Origin: Croceimicrobium sp965279135
GTDB lineage: Bacteria > Bacteroidota > Bacteroidia > Flavobacteriales > Schleiferiaceae
Length of the DNA: 64,000 nt
Assembly: GCA_965279135.1 (NCBI GenBank)
Contig: OZ257133.1
Coordinates: forward strand, 1,488,001 to 1,552,000
Reading direction: 5' to 3'
Under the pieces are notes generated by a model that was given only the letters and a program-made list of their open reading frames with translations, searched no databases and was not told the origin of the DNA. This document shows, one piece after another, positions 42,161 through 50,979 of this stretch (positions within the stretch are counted from its first letter, which is position 1; each line of letters opens with the position of its first letter). A program made the translations under genes and the position numbers.

Positions 42161-43222
42161 TTAAATTTTAGAACTTCTGTTTAAAAGGTAGTGATCCGCC
42201 AGGACTAAATTCGCCATGGCCTCAACTATTGGAACTGCGCGGGGCACAACGCAAGGATCATGTCTTCCCTTGCCTTTAATTGCAACGGTTTCGCCCGCTG
42301 CATTTACTCCCTGTTGATCCCGCATTATAGTAGCAACGGGTTTAAAAGCTACCCGGAAGTAAATCTCTTCGCCGGTGCTTATGCCTCCTTCGATTCCCCC
42401 GGCATGATTACTTATTCTATTCCCTTCCTGATCATAGGTATCATTATGCTCAGAACCACGCATTCTTGCAGATTCAAATCCACTGCCAATCTCAAAGCCT
42501 TTAACCGCATTAATACTGAGCATCGCTTTGCCTAGGTCGGCATGCAGCTTATCAAAAACGGGCTCACCTAAACCAGCCTCCACGCCGGTTATACGACAAG
42601 TAATAATTCCTCCTAGGGAATCTCCTTCCTTACGCGCCCGAAGAATTTCTTTCTCCATCAAGTCCGCACTTTCTGGATCGGGACAGCGAGTTATATGTTG
42701 ATCAATTTGAGCTGGATCAATTGATAACTTAGGGTCCATATCAACCCTACCTACCGAGCTTACGTAAGCCGTTACCTGAACATTAGCAATTATTTGTGCG
42801 GCGATGGCTCCAGCCGCAACACGACTTGCTGTTTCTCTGGCAGAGGAGCGCCCTCCTCCCCGGAAATCACGATGTCCATACTTTTCCTGGTAAACGCGAT
42901 CGGCATGCGATGGCCGGAAGTTATCCTTTAAATGGCTGTAGTCCTTTGATCGGGCATCATCATTTGGAATAATAAACGCAATGGGAGCGCCCGTAGATCT
43001 AGATTCAAATACTCCTGAAAGGACCTGAATCGTATCGCTTTCTTTCCTCTGGGTTGAAATACGACTTTGTCCAGGCCTACGGCGATCCAGCTGTTTTTGA
43101 ACTTGATCAAGATTTAAATGAACTCCTGCGGGAAAACCATCAATGATCCCTCCAATGGCGGGTCCATGAGATTCCCCAAAGGTGCTGATTTTCAGTAATT
43201 TTCCGAAAGTACTTCCGGGCAT
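42161..43222 (-). CDS. aroC: Chorismate synthase
   Basis: A 353-residue enzyme that makes chorismate from EPSP with reduced FMN, the last shikimate step. Diagnostic segments are TFGESHGPAIGGIIDGFPAG, RPGQSRISTQRKESD, FRPSHADRVYQEKYGHRDFR then GGGRSSARETASRVAAGA, GGIITCRITGVEAGLGEPV and GIEGGISTGEEI. It is the first gene of a minus-strand run with the symporter, the AsmA gene and the PorE-like gene at 2, 12 and overlapping spacing. Confidence 0.97.
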   Translation of the reverse strand: MPGSTFGKLLKISTFGESHGPAIGGIIDGFPAGVHLNLDQVQKQLDRRRPGQSRISTQRKESDTIQVLSGVFESRSTGAPIAFIIPNDDARSKDYSHLKDNFRPSHADRVYQEKYGHRDFRGGGRSSARETASRVAAGAIAAQIIANVQVTAYVSSVGRVDMDPKLSIDPAQIDQHITRCPDPESADLMEKEILRARKEGDSLGGIITCRITGVEAGLGEPVFDKLHADLGKAMLSINAVKGFEIGSGFESARMRGSEHNDTYDQEGNRISNHAGGIEGGISTGEEIYFRVAFKPVATIMRDQQGVNAAGETVAIKGKGRHDPCVVPRAVPIVEAMANLVLADHYLLNRSSKI

Positions 43223-43296
43223 GCTTAGAAAAAGAAGAATTAGGGCTTGAATTTACGCTCTCCAAACGGTAATAGCCAAGGGATGGGCTAAAATTT

Positions 43297-43324
43297 GAAA
43301 GCCCACTCTGCAAAGCGGGCTTTC
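43297..43324 (-). terminator. Terminator between the AraC-type gene and aroC
   Basis: AAAGCCC (43299-43305) pairs with GGGCTTT (43317-43323), with a ~11-base loop; on the minus strand it ends in TTTC AAATTTT. It would close the transcript from the AraC-family gene upstream. Confidence 0.65.
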
Positions 43325-43460
43325 TGGATAACCAATAAATCAAAGCAATGCTTGATTTAGGTTTAAAACATTTCAAAATTGGTTAAGTGCGAACAAATAC
43401 TCTTGAAACATCTACTTAGCTTACGTAGGATTTAAAGCTATCGTTGGCACCCTATCCAAT

Positions 43461-44348
43461 TTATTTTTCCTCTCTTTTATTCGACTTCCAATTCAAAGGA
43501 CTAGCTCCGGTTTCACGTTTAAATGCCTTTGAAAATGTTGGTAAATCATTGTAGGAAAGCATAGTACTAATCTCCAGCACTGAAAGCTTATCATCTAATA
43601 GTAGATCCTTAGCTTTTTCAATGCGCCATTCCGTTAAACTTCGCGCTGGACTACAACCTGTTGCCTTCTTATATTGGCGTTGGAAATGAAAAGGCGACAT
43701 ACCTGCTTCCCTTGCTATATCCTCTAATCGAAGCGGAAGGTGTAAATTTCTACGCATGAATCTTCGCGCCCGAACAACCTTCTTAACCAGAGCTTGTCGG
43801 GTCGCTGGGTTAAACTCCCTTAGCCTTTGATTATAGCCCAGGAGCTCCCAGTCAATTTCCATTAACATCTCCTCCAGAATAGTATCAAAACCATTTTGAT
43901 CAATACGTTTTAAATCATCTTCTAAATCATTGCAAATCATTTTAAGCTTCTCATTTAGATGACTATGTCTTTCAAAACGTAATTCGGGAATTTTCCTCAA
44001 TGCATTTAAGGAGTAATCCAGAGCATGTTGTTTTTTGAGAACGGTGAAGAGATCTTCCAGCTCCTCTTCCTGATAATGCAGACATAGCCCACGAGACAAG
44101 GCCGATGATTCCTCTCGAAATGAATGATTAAAACTTAAATTTAGAAACAAACTTTCCCCGGGTGCTAAATGGATTCTTTTACCATTAAGCCAATATGTTT
44201 CATGACTATTATAGGCATACTTAATAGAATACCCGGAGGAATAAGAAAAACAAGATTTGGAATCAGTTTCATTCACCGCCCTTTGCAGATAAGGCTTTGA
44301 TAAAAGTAAATGCTCCTGTACTCCTTCTCTCAAGCTCAAACTCGCCAT
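43461..44348 (-). CDS. AraC-family transcriptional regulator
   Basis: A 295-residue regulator. The C-terminal AraC domain spans about residues 193-292 with both helix-turn-helices: LRLEDIAREAGMSPFHFQRQ, YKKATGCSPARSL and LLLDDKLSVLEISTMLSYND, followed by FSKAFKRETGASPLNW. The N-terminal ~150 residues look like a small cupin-type sensor region (YWLNGKRIHLAPGESLFLNL) of unknown ligand. It belongs with single-gene regulators with no neighbour-determined target, standing alone between two terminators. Confidence 0.9.
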   Translation of the reverse strand: MASLSLREGVQEHLLLSKPYLQRAVNETDSKSCFSYSSGYSIKYAYNSHETYWLNGKRIHLAPGESLFLNLSFNHSFREESSALSRGLCLHYQEEELEDLFTVLKKQHALDYSLNALRKIPELRFERHSHLNEKLKMICNDLEDDLKRIDQNGFDTILEEMLMEIDWELLGYNQRLREFNPATRQALVKKVVRARRFMRRNLHLPLRLEDIAREAGMSPFHFQRQYKKATGCSPARSLTEWRIEKAKDLLLDDKLSVLEISTMLSYNDLPTFSKAFKRETGASPLNWKSNKREEK

Positions 44349-44510
44349 AACACAAATTTCAGAGCTCGAGTAGCAGTGGTAGTGGTAACGGTTAGTGAAG
44401 CTAATTTTTAAAAAAATATTCAGAGAAAATGTTAAAGCCCCTTTTTTAACATGGCCTTAGCGGAATTTTAAGAATAATTGCCACAATAATTGTCAATTCT
44501 TGCGCACAAA

Positions 44511-44545
44511 AAATCCCGTCGAGGTAAAACCAGGACGGGATCAGA
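44511..44545 (-). terminator. Terminator of lpdA
   Basis: On the minus strand ATCCCGTC (44541-44534) pairs with GACGGGAT (44520-44513) and is followed by six T bases. It lies 20 bases beyond the lpdA stop. Confidence 0.85.
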
Positions 44546-44562
44546 TTATTTATCACTTCTCG

Positions 44563-45951
44563 TTAGAGGTGAATTACCTCATCGTATGCGGCGGCGGCAG
44601 CTTCCATAACCGCTTCGCTCATCGTTGGATGTGGGTGCACCGATTTAACAATTTCCATTCCGGTTGTCTCTAATTTACGAGCTACTACAGCCTCGGCTAT
44701 CATCTCGGTTACATTGGCACCAATCATATGACATCCTAAGAACTCACCGTACTTAGCATCGAAAATGACCTTTACGAAACCATCGCTATGGCCGGCCGCT
44801 TTAGCTTTTCCACTAGCACTAAAGGGAAATTTACCCACTTTGATATCGTATCCCGCTTCTTTTGCAGCTTTTTCGGTCATACCAACCGATGCTACCTCTG
44901 GTGAGCAATATGTACAACCTGGAATATTACCATAATCCAAAGGCTGAGGATGATGACCAGCAATTTTCTCCACGCAGATTATTCCTTCCGCGGAAGCCAC
45001 GTGAGCCAATGCCTGACCAGGAACGCAATCTCCGATTGCATAATAACCTTCTACATTGGTGGCATAAAAATCATCTACCACAATTTTACCCTTATCAGTA
45101 CTAATTCCGACTTCTTCCAGGCCGATGTTCTCAATATTTGCCTGAACACCTACAGCAGAAAGCACTACATCGCAGTCAATTTTACTCTCGCCCTTCTTGT
45201 TTTTTACAGTTACAACACAACCATCTCCACTGGTATCCACACCAGTAACTTCGGCGCTGGTCATAACTTTTATACCTGATTTCTTAAAGCTTCGCTCTAA
45301 TTGTTTTGATACTTCCTCATCTTCAACGGGAACAATGGTTGGAAGGTATTCTACTACCGTAACCTCGGTACCCATCGCATTATAGAAATAAGCAAACTCT
45401 ACCCCGATAGCTCCGGATCCAACTACAACCATTTTCTTGGGTTGCTCTGGTAATACCATGGCCTGACGGTAACCAATGATCTTCTTACCATCTTGAGGCA
45501 GGCTAGGTAACTCCCGACTTTTTGCACCGGTAGCAATAATGATGTTCTTAGCGCTTACAGTTTTAGTGCTTCCATCTGTACCTTTAACCTCTATTTTCTT
45601 CCCTGGAATTACCTTTCCCTCGCCCATGATCACTTCGATCTTGTTCTTCTTCATAAGGAACTGCACTCCATTACTCATGCCCTCCGCAACGTTGCGACTG
45701 CGCTTTACTACCGCAGAAAAGTCTTTATCAGCAGTATCGACCTTCAGACCGTAATCTTCAGCGTGATTGATGTATTCAAAAACATTGGCACTTTTTAATA
45801 GAGCTTTAGTAGGAATACAACCCCAATTAAGGCATACTCCACCCAGGCTTTCGCGCTCAACAATAGCGGTTTTTAATCCAAGCTGAGAGGCACGAATTGC
45901 AGTAACGTAACCTCCGGGGCCGCTACCTAGAACGATTAAATCAAATTCCAT
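44563..45951 (-). CDS. lpdA: Dihydrolipoyl dehydrogenase (E3)
   Basis: A 462-residue flavoprotein with FAD loop VLGSGPGGYVTAIRASQLG, redox disulfide GGVCLNWGCIPTKALL (Cys41/Cys46-type), NAD loop VVGSGAIGVEFAYFYN, YYAIGDCVPGQALAHVA and the dimer-interface catalytic HPHPTMSEAVMEAA. It reoxidises lipoamide in 2-oxoacid dehydrogenase complexes, presumably including the one served by the fused E1 in this window. A likely -7 box TAAATTTG lies at 45996-45989. Confidence 0.96.
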   Translation of the reverse strand: MEFDLIVLGSGPGGYVTAIRASQLGLKTAIVERESLGGVCLNWGCIPTKALLKSANVFEYINHAEDYGLKVDTADKDFSAVVKRSRNVAEGMSNGVQFLMKKNKIEVIMGEGKVIPGKKIEVKGTDGSTKTVSAKNIIIATGAKSRELPSLPQDGKKIIGYRQAMVLPEQPKKMVVVGSGAIGVEFAYFYNAMGTEVTVVEYLPTIVPVEDEEVSKQLERSFKKSGIKVMTSAEVTGVDTSGDGCVVTVKNKKGESKIDCDVVLSAVGVQANIENIGLEEVGISTDKGKIVVDDFYATNVEGYYAIGDCVPGQALAHVASAEGIICVEKIAGHHPQPLDYGNIPGCTYCSPEVASVGMTEKAAKEAGYDIKVGKFPFSASGKAKAAGHSDGFVKVIFDAKYGEFLGCHMIGANVTEMIAEAVVARKLETTGMEIVKSVHPHPTMSEAVMEAAAAAYDEVIHL

Positions 45952-46031
45952 TGATATATGATTTATTGATTTTAGAATTTGGAAGGCACAAATTTAGTAG
46001 AAAAGAAGCTTGACTATCCTTAAAAAGTCTT

Positions 46032-46418
46032 TTAAGCCGGTCGGATTGCAATGGCTGAAACCTCGATGTTCACATTCTTAGGTAAAACTGCCACCTGCAC
46101 CGTCTCCCGAGCCGGAGCTACAGATTCATCAAAATATCGAGCATAAACTGAATTAATCCTTTGAAACTGATTCATATCACTGATAAAGATGCTGCATTTA
46201 AGGATGTCCTTCATTTGGCAGCCAGAAGCTTCTATTACCGCTTTCAGATTTTCCATTACCATCTCTGTCTCCGACTCAATATCATCTAAAACCAATTCTC
46301 CTGTTGCAGGATTTATTGCAATCTGTCCTGAGGTAAATACCTGATTGCCAAATATCGTGGCTTGAGAATAGGGCCCAATTGGCTCCGGCGCTTTATCCGT
46401 GTATACGATTTCTTTCAT
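46032..46418 (-). CDS. ridA: RidA-family enamine/imine deaminase
   Basis: A 128-residue protein with IGPYSQATIFGNQVFTSGQI, NLKAVIEASGCQMKDILKC, and the C-terminal PARETVQVAVLPKNVNIEVS. This carries the conserved Arg and Glu positions of the RidA subgroup. RidA hydrolyses reactive enamines formed by PLP enzymes. It is divergent from pabA with only 25 bases between start codons. Confidence 0.92.
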   Translation of the reverse strand: MKEIVYTDKAPEPIGPYSQATIFGNQVFTSGQIAINPATGELVLDDIESETEMVMENLKAVIEASGCQMKDILKCSIFISDMNQFQRINSVYARYFDESVAPARETVQVAVLPKNVNIEVSAIAIRPA

Positions 46419-46443
46419 TTTTTGCTCAATTTGCCGTGAATTT

Positions 46444-47046
46444 ATGAAGCTTTTACTGATCGATAATTACGATTCTTTCACCTACAATCTGGAGCACTAT
46501 TTGAGCGCCTTAGGTTGTGAGGTGAACGTGCAGCGCAATCGTGAAATTGACCTGAATTCAATCACTCAATATGATGGTGTAGTTCTTTCTCCAGGACCAG
46601 GTTTACCTAAGAATGCAGGACTTTGTATGGAAGTGATCGAGCAGTTCTCCGATCGAATTCCAATATTAGGTATTTGTTTAGGTGCGCAGGCCATTGCGCA
46701 ACACTTTGGTTCTGAGATTTATAATCAAAAGGAAGTAGCTCATGGCATCAGTAGAGTAGTTCATCGCGAAAAAGAATCCTGGCTATTAGAAGGCCTTGAG
46801 GATAGTTTTTCTGTTGGGCTCTATCACAGTTGGGCGATCAAACCAATGAATGGATTTAGCCAACATTTCAAAACAGCCGCTCTTCGTGGAAATGGAGTTT
46901 TAATGGCGTTTGAGTCCTATCAGTCGGCATTAGCTGGAGTTCAGTTTCATCCTGAAAGCATTATGACCGAAGGAGGTCGGGAAATCCTCAACAACTGGCT
47001 AAGGCGTGCGGCATCCTTCAGCCAGGAAATAAAAAAGCCCCGATAA
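46444..47046 (+). CDS. pabA: Anthranilate/aminodeoxychorismate synthase glutaminase subunit
   Basis: A 200-residue class I glutamine amidotransferase: LLIDNYDSFTYNLEHYL at the start, SPGPGLPKNAG, ILGICLGAQAIAQHFGSEI (nucleophile Cys near 79) and GVQFHPESIMTEGG (His/Glu). It makes ammonia for chorismate amination toward folate or tryptophan; alone, without trpE/pabB next to it, both roles are possible. The start is ATG 46444, since homologues begin MKLLLIDNYDSFT. The final codons (KKPR) lie inside the terminator shared with gyrB. Confidence 0.9.
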   Translation: MKLLLIDNYDSFTYNLEHYLSALGCEVNVQRNREIDLNSITQYDGVVLSPGPGLPKNAGLCMEVIEQFSDRIPILGICLGAQAIAQHFGSEIYNQKEVAHGISRVVHREKESWLLEGLEDSFSVGLYHSWAIKPMNGFSQHFKTAALRGNGVLMAFESYQSALAGVQFHPESIMTEGGREILNNWLRRAASFSQEIKKPR

Positions 47047-47058
47047 ATCGGGGCTAAA
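47034..47058 (-). terminator. Terminator of gyrB overlapping the end of pabA
   Basis: AGCCCCGAT (47036-47044) and ATCGGGGCT (47047-47055) form a nine-pair stem with a two-base centre. On the minus strand it is followed by TTTTTT, so it closes gyrB three bases past its stop region. The same bases encode the last residues and stop of pabA. Confidence 0.85.
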
Positions 47059-47060
47059 TA

Positions 47061-49004
47061 TTAAGCGTCGATGTTCGCGTATTTCGCGTTTTTCTCGATA
47101 AACTCTCTTCGTGGCGGAACGTCGTCTCCCATTAACATTGAGAAGATTCGATCGGCTTCTGCAGCACTATCAATTGTAACTTGACGCATTGTGCGCTTAT
47201 CAGGATCCATGGTAGTTTCCCACAATTGCTCTGCATTCATCTCACCTAAACCTTTGTATCGCTGCACCCCTACCGAAGTCTTGCTTTCTCCAGAAAGCTT
47301 GGAAATAAGTAGGTCGCGTTGATCATTATCCCAGGCATATTCCTCTTTCTTACCTTTCTTAACTAAATACAAGGGAGGAGCAGCTATATAGATATGACCA
47401 TTCTCAATTAGCTCCTTCATATAACGGAAGAAGAAAGTAAGGATCAAAGTAGCAATATGGCTTCCATCCACATCGGCATCACACATAATTATGATCTTGT
47501 GATAACGTAACTTACTGATATTAAGCGCTTTAGAATCCTCCTCAGTACCAACACTCACGCCAAGAGCGGTGAAAATGTTTTTGATCTCTTCGTTTTCAAA
47601 AACCTTATGCTGCATGGCTTTTTCAACATTGAGAATCTTTCCGCGCAGAGGTAAAATCGCCTGAAAGTTTCGGTCTCTACCTTGTTTGGCAGTTCCCCCT
47701 GCGGAATCACCCTCCACCAGGAAGATCTCGCAAATTTCAGGGTCAGTTTCAGAACAGTCAGAAAGCTTTCCTGGTAGGCTGGTTCCGCTCATCACGGTCT
47801 TGCGCTGCACCATTTCACGAGCTTTCTTCGCCGCTACTCTGGCCTTGGCCGCAAGAATAACCTTTTGTACGATCATGCGGGCCTCGTTCGGATTCTCTTC
47901 GAGATAGTTCGAAAGCATCTCGCCAACCAACTGATCCACCGCACCAGAAACCTCGGAGTTTCCAAGCTTAGTCTTGGTTTGCCCTTCAAACTGAGGCTCC
48001 ATAACCTTTACGGAGATTACTGCAGTTAGACCTTCTCGGAAATCATCTCCACTTACTTCAACCTTTTCCTTGGCAAGCATTCCACTGCCATCTGCGTAAC
48101 GCTTCAAAGTACGGGTTAGCGAACGTCTAAAACCTGCTAAGTGTGTACCGCCTTCGTGGGTATTGATGTTATTTACATAGGAATGGATATTCTCCCCATA
48201 AGAAGTATTGTAGTGCATGGCTACTTCAACCGGAATATCATTTCTTTCACCTTCCATGCTAATCACAGTAGGCATCAATTTCTCGCGGTTCATGTCGATG
48301 AACTCCACAAATTCACTCAATCCACCTTCCGAATAAAAGCGCTCGGAAATTGGCTTTCCATCCTCGTCAGTAGCGCGAAGATCGCTTAGCTCTATGCTAA
48401 TTCCTTTATTCAAAAAGGCTAACTCCCGTAATCGGGAAGCCAGAATTTCATATTGATACTCGGTAACCTGAAAGATACTGGCATCGGGCTTAAAGCTCAC
48501 AATAGTTCCACGGTAATCAGTGGTACCATCTTCCTTTAAAGGATAATCCGGAACCCCGCGTTGGTATTCCTGATGGTATTTTTTGCCTTGTCTATGTACA
48601 TCTACCCTTAGGTGATCAGAGAGGGCATTCACACAGCTTACCCCTACCCCGTGCAAACCACCGGATACTTTATAGGAGTCTTTATCGAACTTTCCTCCGG
48701 CATGGAGTACGGTCATAACCACCTCAACCGCAGAACGACCCTCCTTTTCATGGATGTCGGTTGGAATACCCCTTCCGTTATCCTTTACCGTAATTGAATT
48801 GTCTACATTAATCGTTACCTCTATGGTATCGCAATAGCCTGCTAAGGCCTCATCTATGGAGTTATCTACTACCTCATAAACTAAATGGTGTAAACCCTTA
48901 ACTCCAACATCTCCGATATACATCGAAGGTCGTTTACGTACCGCTTCCAGACCCTCGAGAACCTGAATGCTACTGGCACCGTAATCTTTTTGTACTTCAC
49001 TCAT
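47061..49004 (-). CDS. gyrB: DNA gyrase subunit B
   Basis: A 647-residue type IIA topoisomerase subunit: GHKL ATPase EVVDNSIDEALAGYCD and DNGRGIPTDIHEKEGRSA, KVSGGLHGVGVSCVNALS, TOPRIM core EGDSAGGTAKQGRDR and DADVDGSHIATLILTFFF, and the terminal QRYKGLGEMNAEQLWETTMD. With the A subunit it introduces negative supercoils. Its length and lack of the 170-residue insert of enterobacterial GyrB are normal for Bacteroidota. Confidence 0.97.
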   Translation of the reverse strand: MSEVQKDYGASSIQVLEGLEAVRKRPSMYIGDVGVKGLHHLVYEVVDNSIDEALAGYCDTIEVTINVDNSITVKDNGRGIPTDIHEKEGRSAVEVVMTVLHAGGKFDKDSYKVSGGLHGVGVSCVNALSDHLRVDVHRQGKKYHQEYQRGVPDYPLKEDGTTDYRGTIVSFKPDASIFQVTEYQYEILASRLRELAFLNKGISIELSDLRATDEDGKPISERFYSEGGLSEFVEFIDMNREKLMPTVISMEGERNDIPVEVAMHYNTSYGENIHSYVNNINTHEGGTHLAGFRRSLTRTLKRYADGSGMLAKEKVEVSGDDFREGLTAVISVKVMEPQFEGQTKTKLGNSEVSGAVDQLVGEMLSNYLEENPNEARMIVQKVILAAKARVAAKKAREMVQRKTVMSGTSLPGKLSDCSETDPEICEIFLVEGDSAGGTAKQGRDRNFQAILPLRGKILNVEKAMQHKVFENEEIKNIFTALGVSVGTEEDSKALNISKLRYHKIIIMCDADVDGSHIATLILTFFFRYMKELIENGHIYIAAPPLYLVKKGKKEEYAWDNDQRDLLISKLSGESKTSVGVQRYKGLGEMNAEQLWETTMDPDKRTMRQVTIDSAAEADRIFSMLMGDDVPPRREFIEKNAKYANIDA

Positions 49005-49036
49005 ATTCTTGCAGTTACGCTAAATGTGCTAATCTT

Positions 49037-49044
49037 CAAAGATA
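49037..49044 (-). promoter_or_regulatory. Promoter -7 element of gyrB
   Basis: TATCTTTG on the minus strand is a perfect TAnnTTTG box 33 bases before the gyrB ATG. The -33 box is poor (TTTA, 18 bases further upstream). Confidence 0.45.
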
Positions 49045-49125
49045 CCCAAATTGTATGGGCTGTAAAGCCAATGGCATTGCGGAATTGCAGGCTTTTTCCA
49101 CATGTTTTTAACAGTGGGGAGCTAG

Positions 49126-49188
49126 TAGTTGGTAATTGGTAGATGGTAGTTAGTAGTTAGTAGTTAGTAGTTAGTAGAAAGTAGAAAG
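49126..49188 (+). repeat. Nine-unit heptamer tandem array (TAGTTAG)
   Basis: Nine consecutive 7-base units: TAGTTGG, TAATTGG, TAGATGG, four perfect TAGTTAG, and two TAGAAAG. The central units are identical and the flanking units diverge outwards. The array lies between gyrB's promoter region and the fabI terminator, in a 300-base gap without genes. Confidence 0.92.
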
Positions 49189-49251
49189 ATGTACGTACAC
49201 AAGTCTCAAGTCTCAGATCTAAGCTCTTATATCTATGTTCTACCCTCCAAA

Positions 49252-49276
49252 CAAAAAAACCGCCCAATAGGCGGTC
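49252..49276 (-). terminator. Terminator of fabI
   Basis: On the minus strand ACCGCC (49275-49270) pairs with GGCGGT (49264-49259) and runs into seven T bases. It lies 30 bases beyond the fabI stop. Confidence 0.88.
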
Positions 49277-49304
49277 TCCTTATGATTGGCTTCTTAAATG
49301 ATTT

Positions 49305-50117
49305 TTAATCTTCAAAGCGTTCAATTATGGCATCGCTAACGCCGGTATTGCTAAATCCTCCGTCGTGGAAAAGATTCTGCATGGTAACCTTGCGAGTAAG
49401 ATCGCTAAACATGGTGATGGCGTAGTCAGCACAATCCTCCGCAGAGGCATTGCCAAGTGGACTCATTTTCTCCGCATAGTTGATAAAGCCGCCGAAACCT
49501 TTAACACCGCTGCCTGCAGTAGTAGGAGTTGGAGATTGTGAAATGGTGTTTACGCGCACCTTATTGCGAACACCCCAGTGATAACCGAAACTACGTGCTA
49601 TACTTTCCAAATAGGCCTTATTATCCGCCATGTCGTTGTAATCGGGGAAGGTTCTTTGGGCCGCTATATAGGTAAGCGCTAAAATGCTACCCCAGTCATT
49701 CATTGCTTCGCGTTGCCAGGCAACTTGCATTACTCGGTGGAATGAAACAGCACTTACGTCCCAGCCTTTTTCCAACCATCCGTAATTCAAATCTGTATAG
49801 TGTTTTCCCTTGCGCACATTAATGCTCATTCCTATGCTATGCAAGATGAAATCAAGCTTACCTCCCAATGCTTCCTCGGCCTTCTCGAAAAGGTTGTTGA
49901 GGTCATCCATATTGGTTGCATCTGCAGGTATTACCTCCGAATTAGTCTTAGCGGCTAGATTGTTTATCTCTCCCATACGCATAGCTACCGGAGCATTGGT
50001 AAGCACAAAACTTGCACCTTGCTCATGCGCTTTTTCAGCGATTTTCCAAGCGATTGAATCCTCATTGAGGGCGCCGAAAATTATTCCCTTCTTTCCAGCT
50101 AATAGATTGTTGGCCAT
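49305..50117 (-). CDS. fabI: Enoyl-[acyl-carrier-protein] reductase (NADH)
   Basis: A 270-residue short-chain reductase with AGKKGIIFGALNEDSIAWKIA (NADH loop of the FabI type), ILHSIGMS, and the catalytic Tyr-x6-Lys in FPDYNDMADNKAYLESIARS. It also has VRVNTISQSPTPTTAGSGVKG and HDGGFSNTGVSD. It reduces enoyl-ACP in the last step of the fatty-acid elongation cycle. The start at 50117 gives the usual short N-terminus. Confidence 0.96.
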   Translation of the reverse strand: MANNLLAGKKGIIFGALNEDSIAWKIAEKAHEQGASFVLTNAPVAMRMGEINNLAAKTNSEVIPADATNMDDLNNLFEKAEEALGGKLDFILHSIGMSINVRKGKHYTDLNYGWLEKGWDVSAVSFHRVMQVAWQREAMNDWGSILALTYIAAQRTFPDYNDMADNKAYLESIARSFGYHWGVRNKVRVNTISQSPTPTTAGSGVKGFGGFINYAEKMSPLGNASAEDCADYAITMFSDLTRKVTMQNLFHDGGFSNTGVSDAIIERFED

Positions 50118-50154
50118 TTCTCTGATTTAGTCGGCTAAATTAACATTATCAGTA

Positions 50155-50976
50155 TTAATAATTCTCCTCTAAAAATTGTCTCTCTTCCTTACTGAGAGAG
50201 TCTGCTCCTGAATGCTTTACCTTCTCCAGAATACGATTTAGTTCCTTCTCTTTCTTAAACTGTTCCTCTTGATATTGATCGTCGATAGTCCTGTTTTGAC
50301 TACCATCTCCAAAATTCCAGGCAAGCAGACGAGGTCGGAAGAAAAGGATGACGAGAAACACCACAGAGGGAACAACCAGATAGATAATAGTCATTGGATG
50401 TTGCTGCGCTGCATAGGGCTCAATAGCCATGGTGATAAACAAACCCGAAAGCGCTCCACCTAAATGTGCCTCATGACCAATATTATCATTCTGACGGCCC
50501 ATTCCGTAAATGGAATAAAGGATAAACAAGAGTCCATAGATCCAGGCGGGAAAAAAGAAGGGTAGAAATATTAGACTTAATTCTGCCTGCGGAAACAAGA
50601 CAATATAGCTGAAAATAATCCCACTTACCGCACCAGAGGCACCTACAGCGCGATAATCCGGATTACTTCGGTGAAAGAACCAAGCCAATAGGTTTCCGCC
50701 GACAAGACTCACTATATAAACTAATATGAATAGGCCGTCTCCGAGTCGTTCCTCTATCTGTCCTGCGAAAATGTAGAGGCTGAACATGTTGAAGAATAGA
50801 TGAGTCCAATCAACATGTAAGAAGCCAGAGCTGAACAGTCTGTAAAATTGACCATTACGTAAATCTCCAATTCTAAGTAAACCCTGCTCAAATCGAGACC
50901 TATTCTGAAAGGCATACCAGGTGAGCAGCACATTTAGTGCTATTAAAACCAGACCAGCCGTCTTTAGCGAATACAT
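50155..50976 (-). CDS. Rhomboid-family intramembrane serine protease
   Basis: A 273-residue membrane protein with six to seven helices. HVDWTHLFFNMFSLYIFAGQ is the L1-loop/helix 2 HxxxN region, VGASGAVSGIIFSYI has the catalytic Ser (near residue 116), and NIGHEAHLGGALSGLF the catalytic His (near 168). The C-terminal ~60 residues are cytosolic and acidic. Substrates are not predictable. It follows a DUF4199 gene by four bases in the same direction. Confidence 0.92.
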   Translation of the reverse strand: MYSLKTAGLVLIALNVLLTWYAFQNRSRFEQGLLRIGDLRNGQFYRLFSSGFLHVDWTHLFFNMFSLYIFAGQIEERLGDGLFILVYIVSLVGGNLLAWFFHRSNPDYRAVGASGAVSGIIFSYIVLFPQAELSLIFLPFFFPAWIYGLLFILYSIYGMGRQNDNIGHEAHLGGALSGLFITMAIEPYAAQQHPMTIIYLVVPSVVFLVILFFRPRLLAWNFGDGSQNRTIDDQYQEEQFKKEKELNRILEKVKHSGADSLSKEERQFLEENY

Positions 50977-50979
50977 GAA

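Noticed and set aside
49189..49250. A second small repeat (AAGTCTCAAGTCTCAG) after the heptamers
   Set aside because: Only two units of about seven bases; too short to call a repeat separately.
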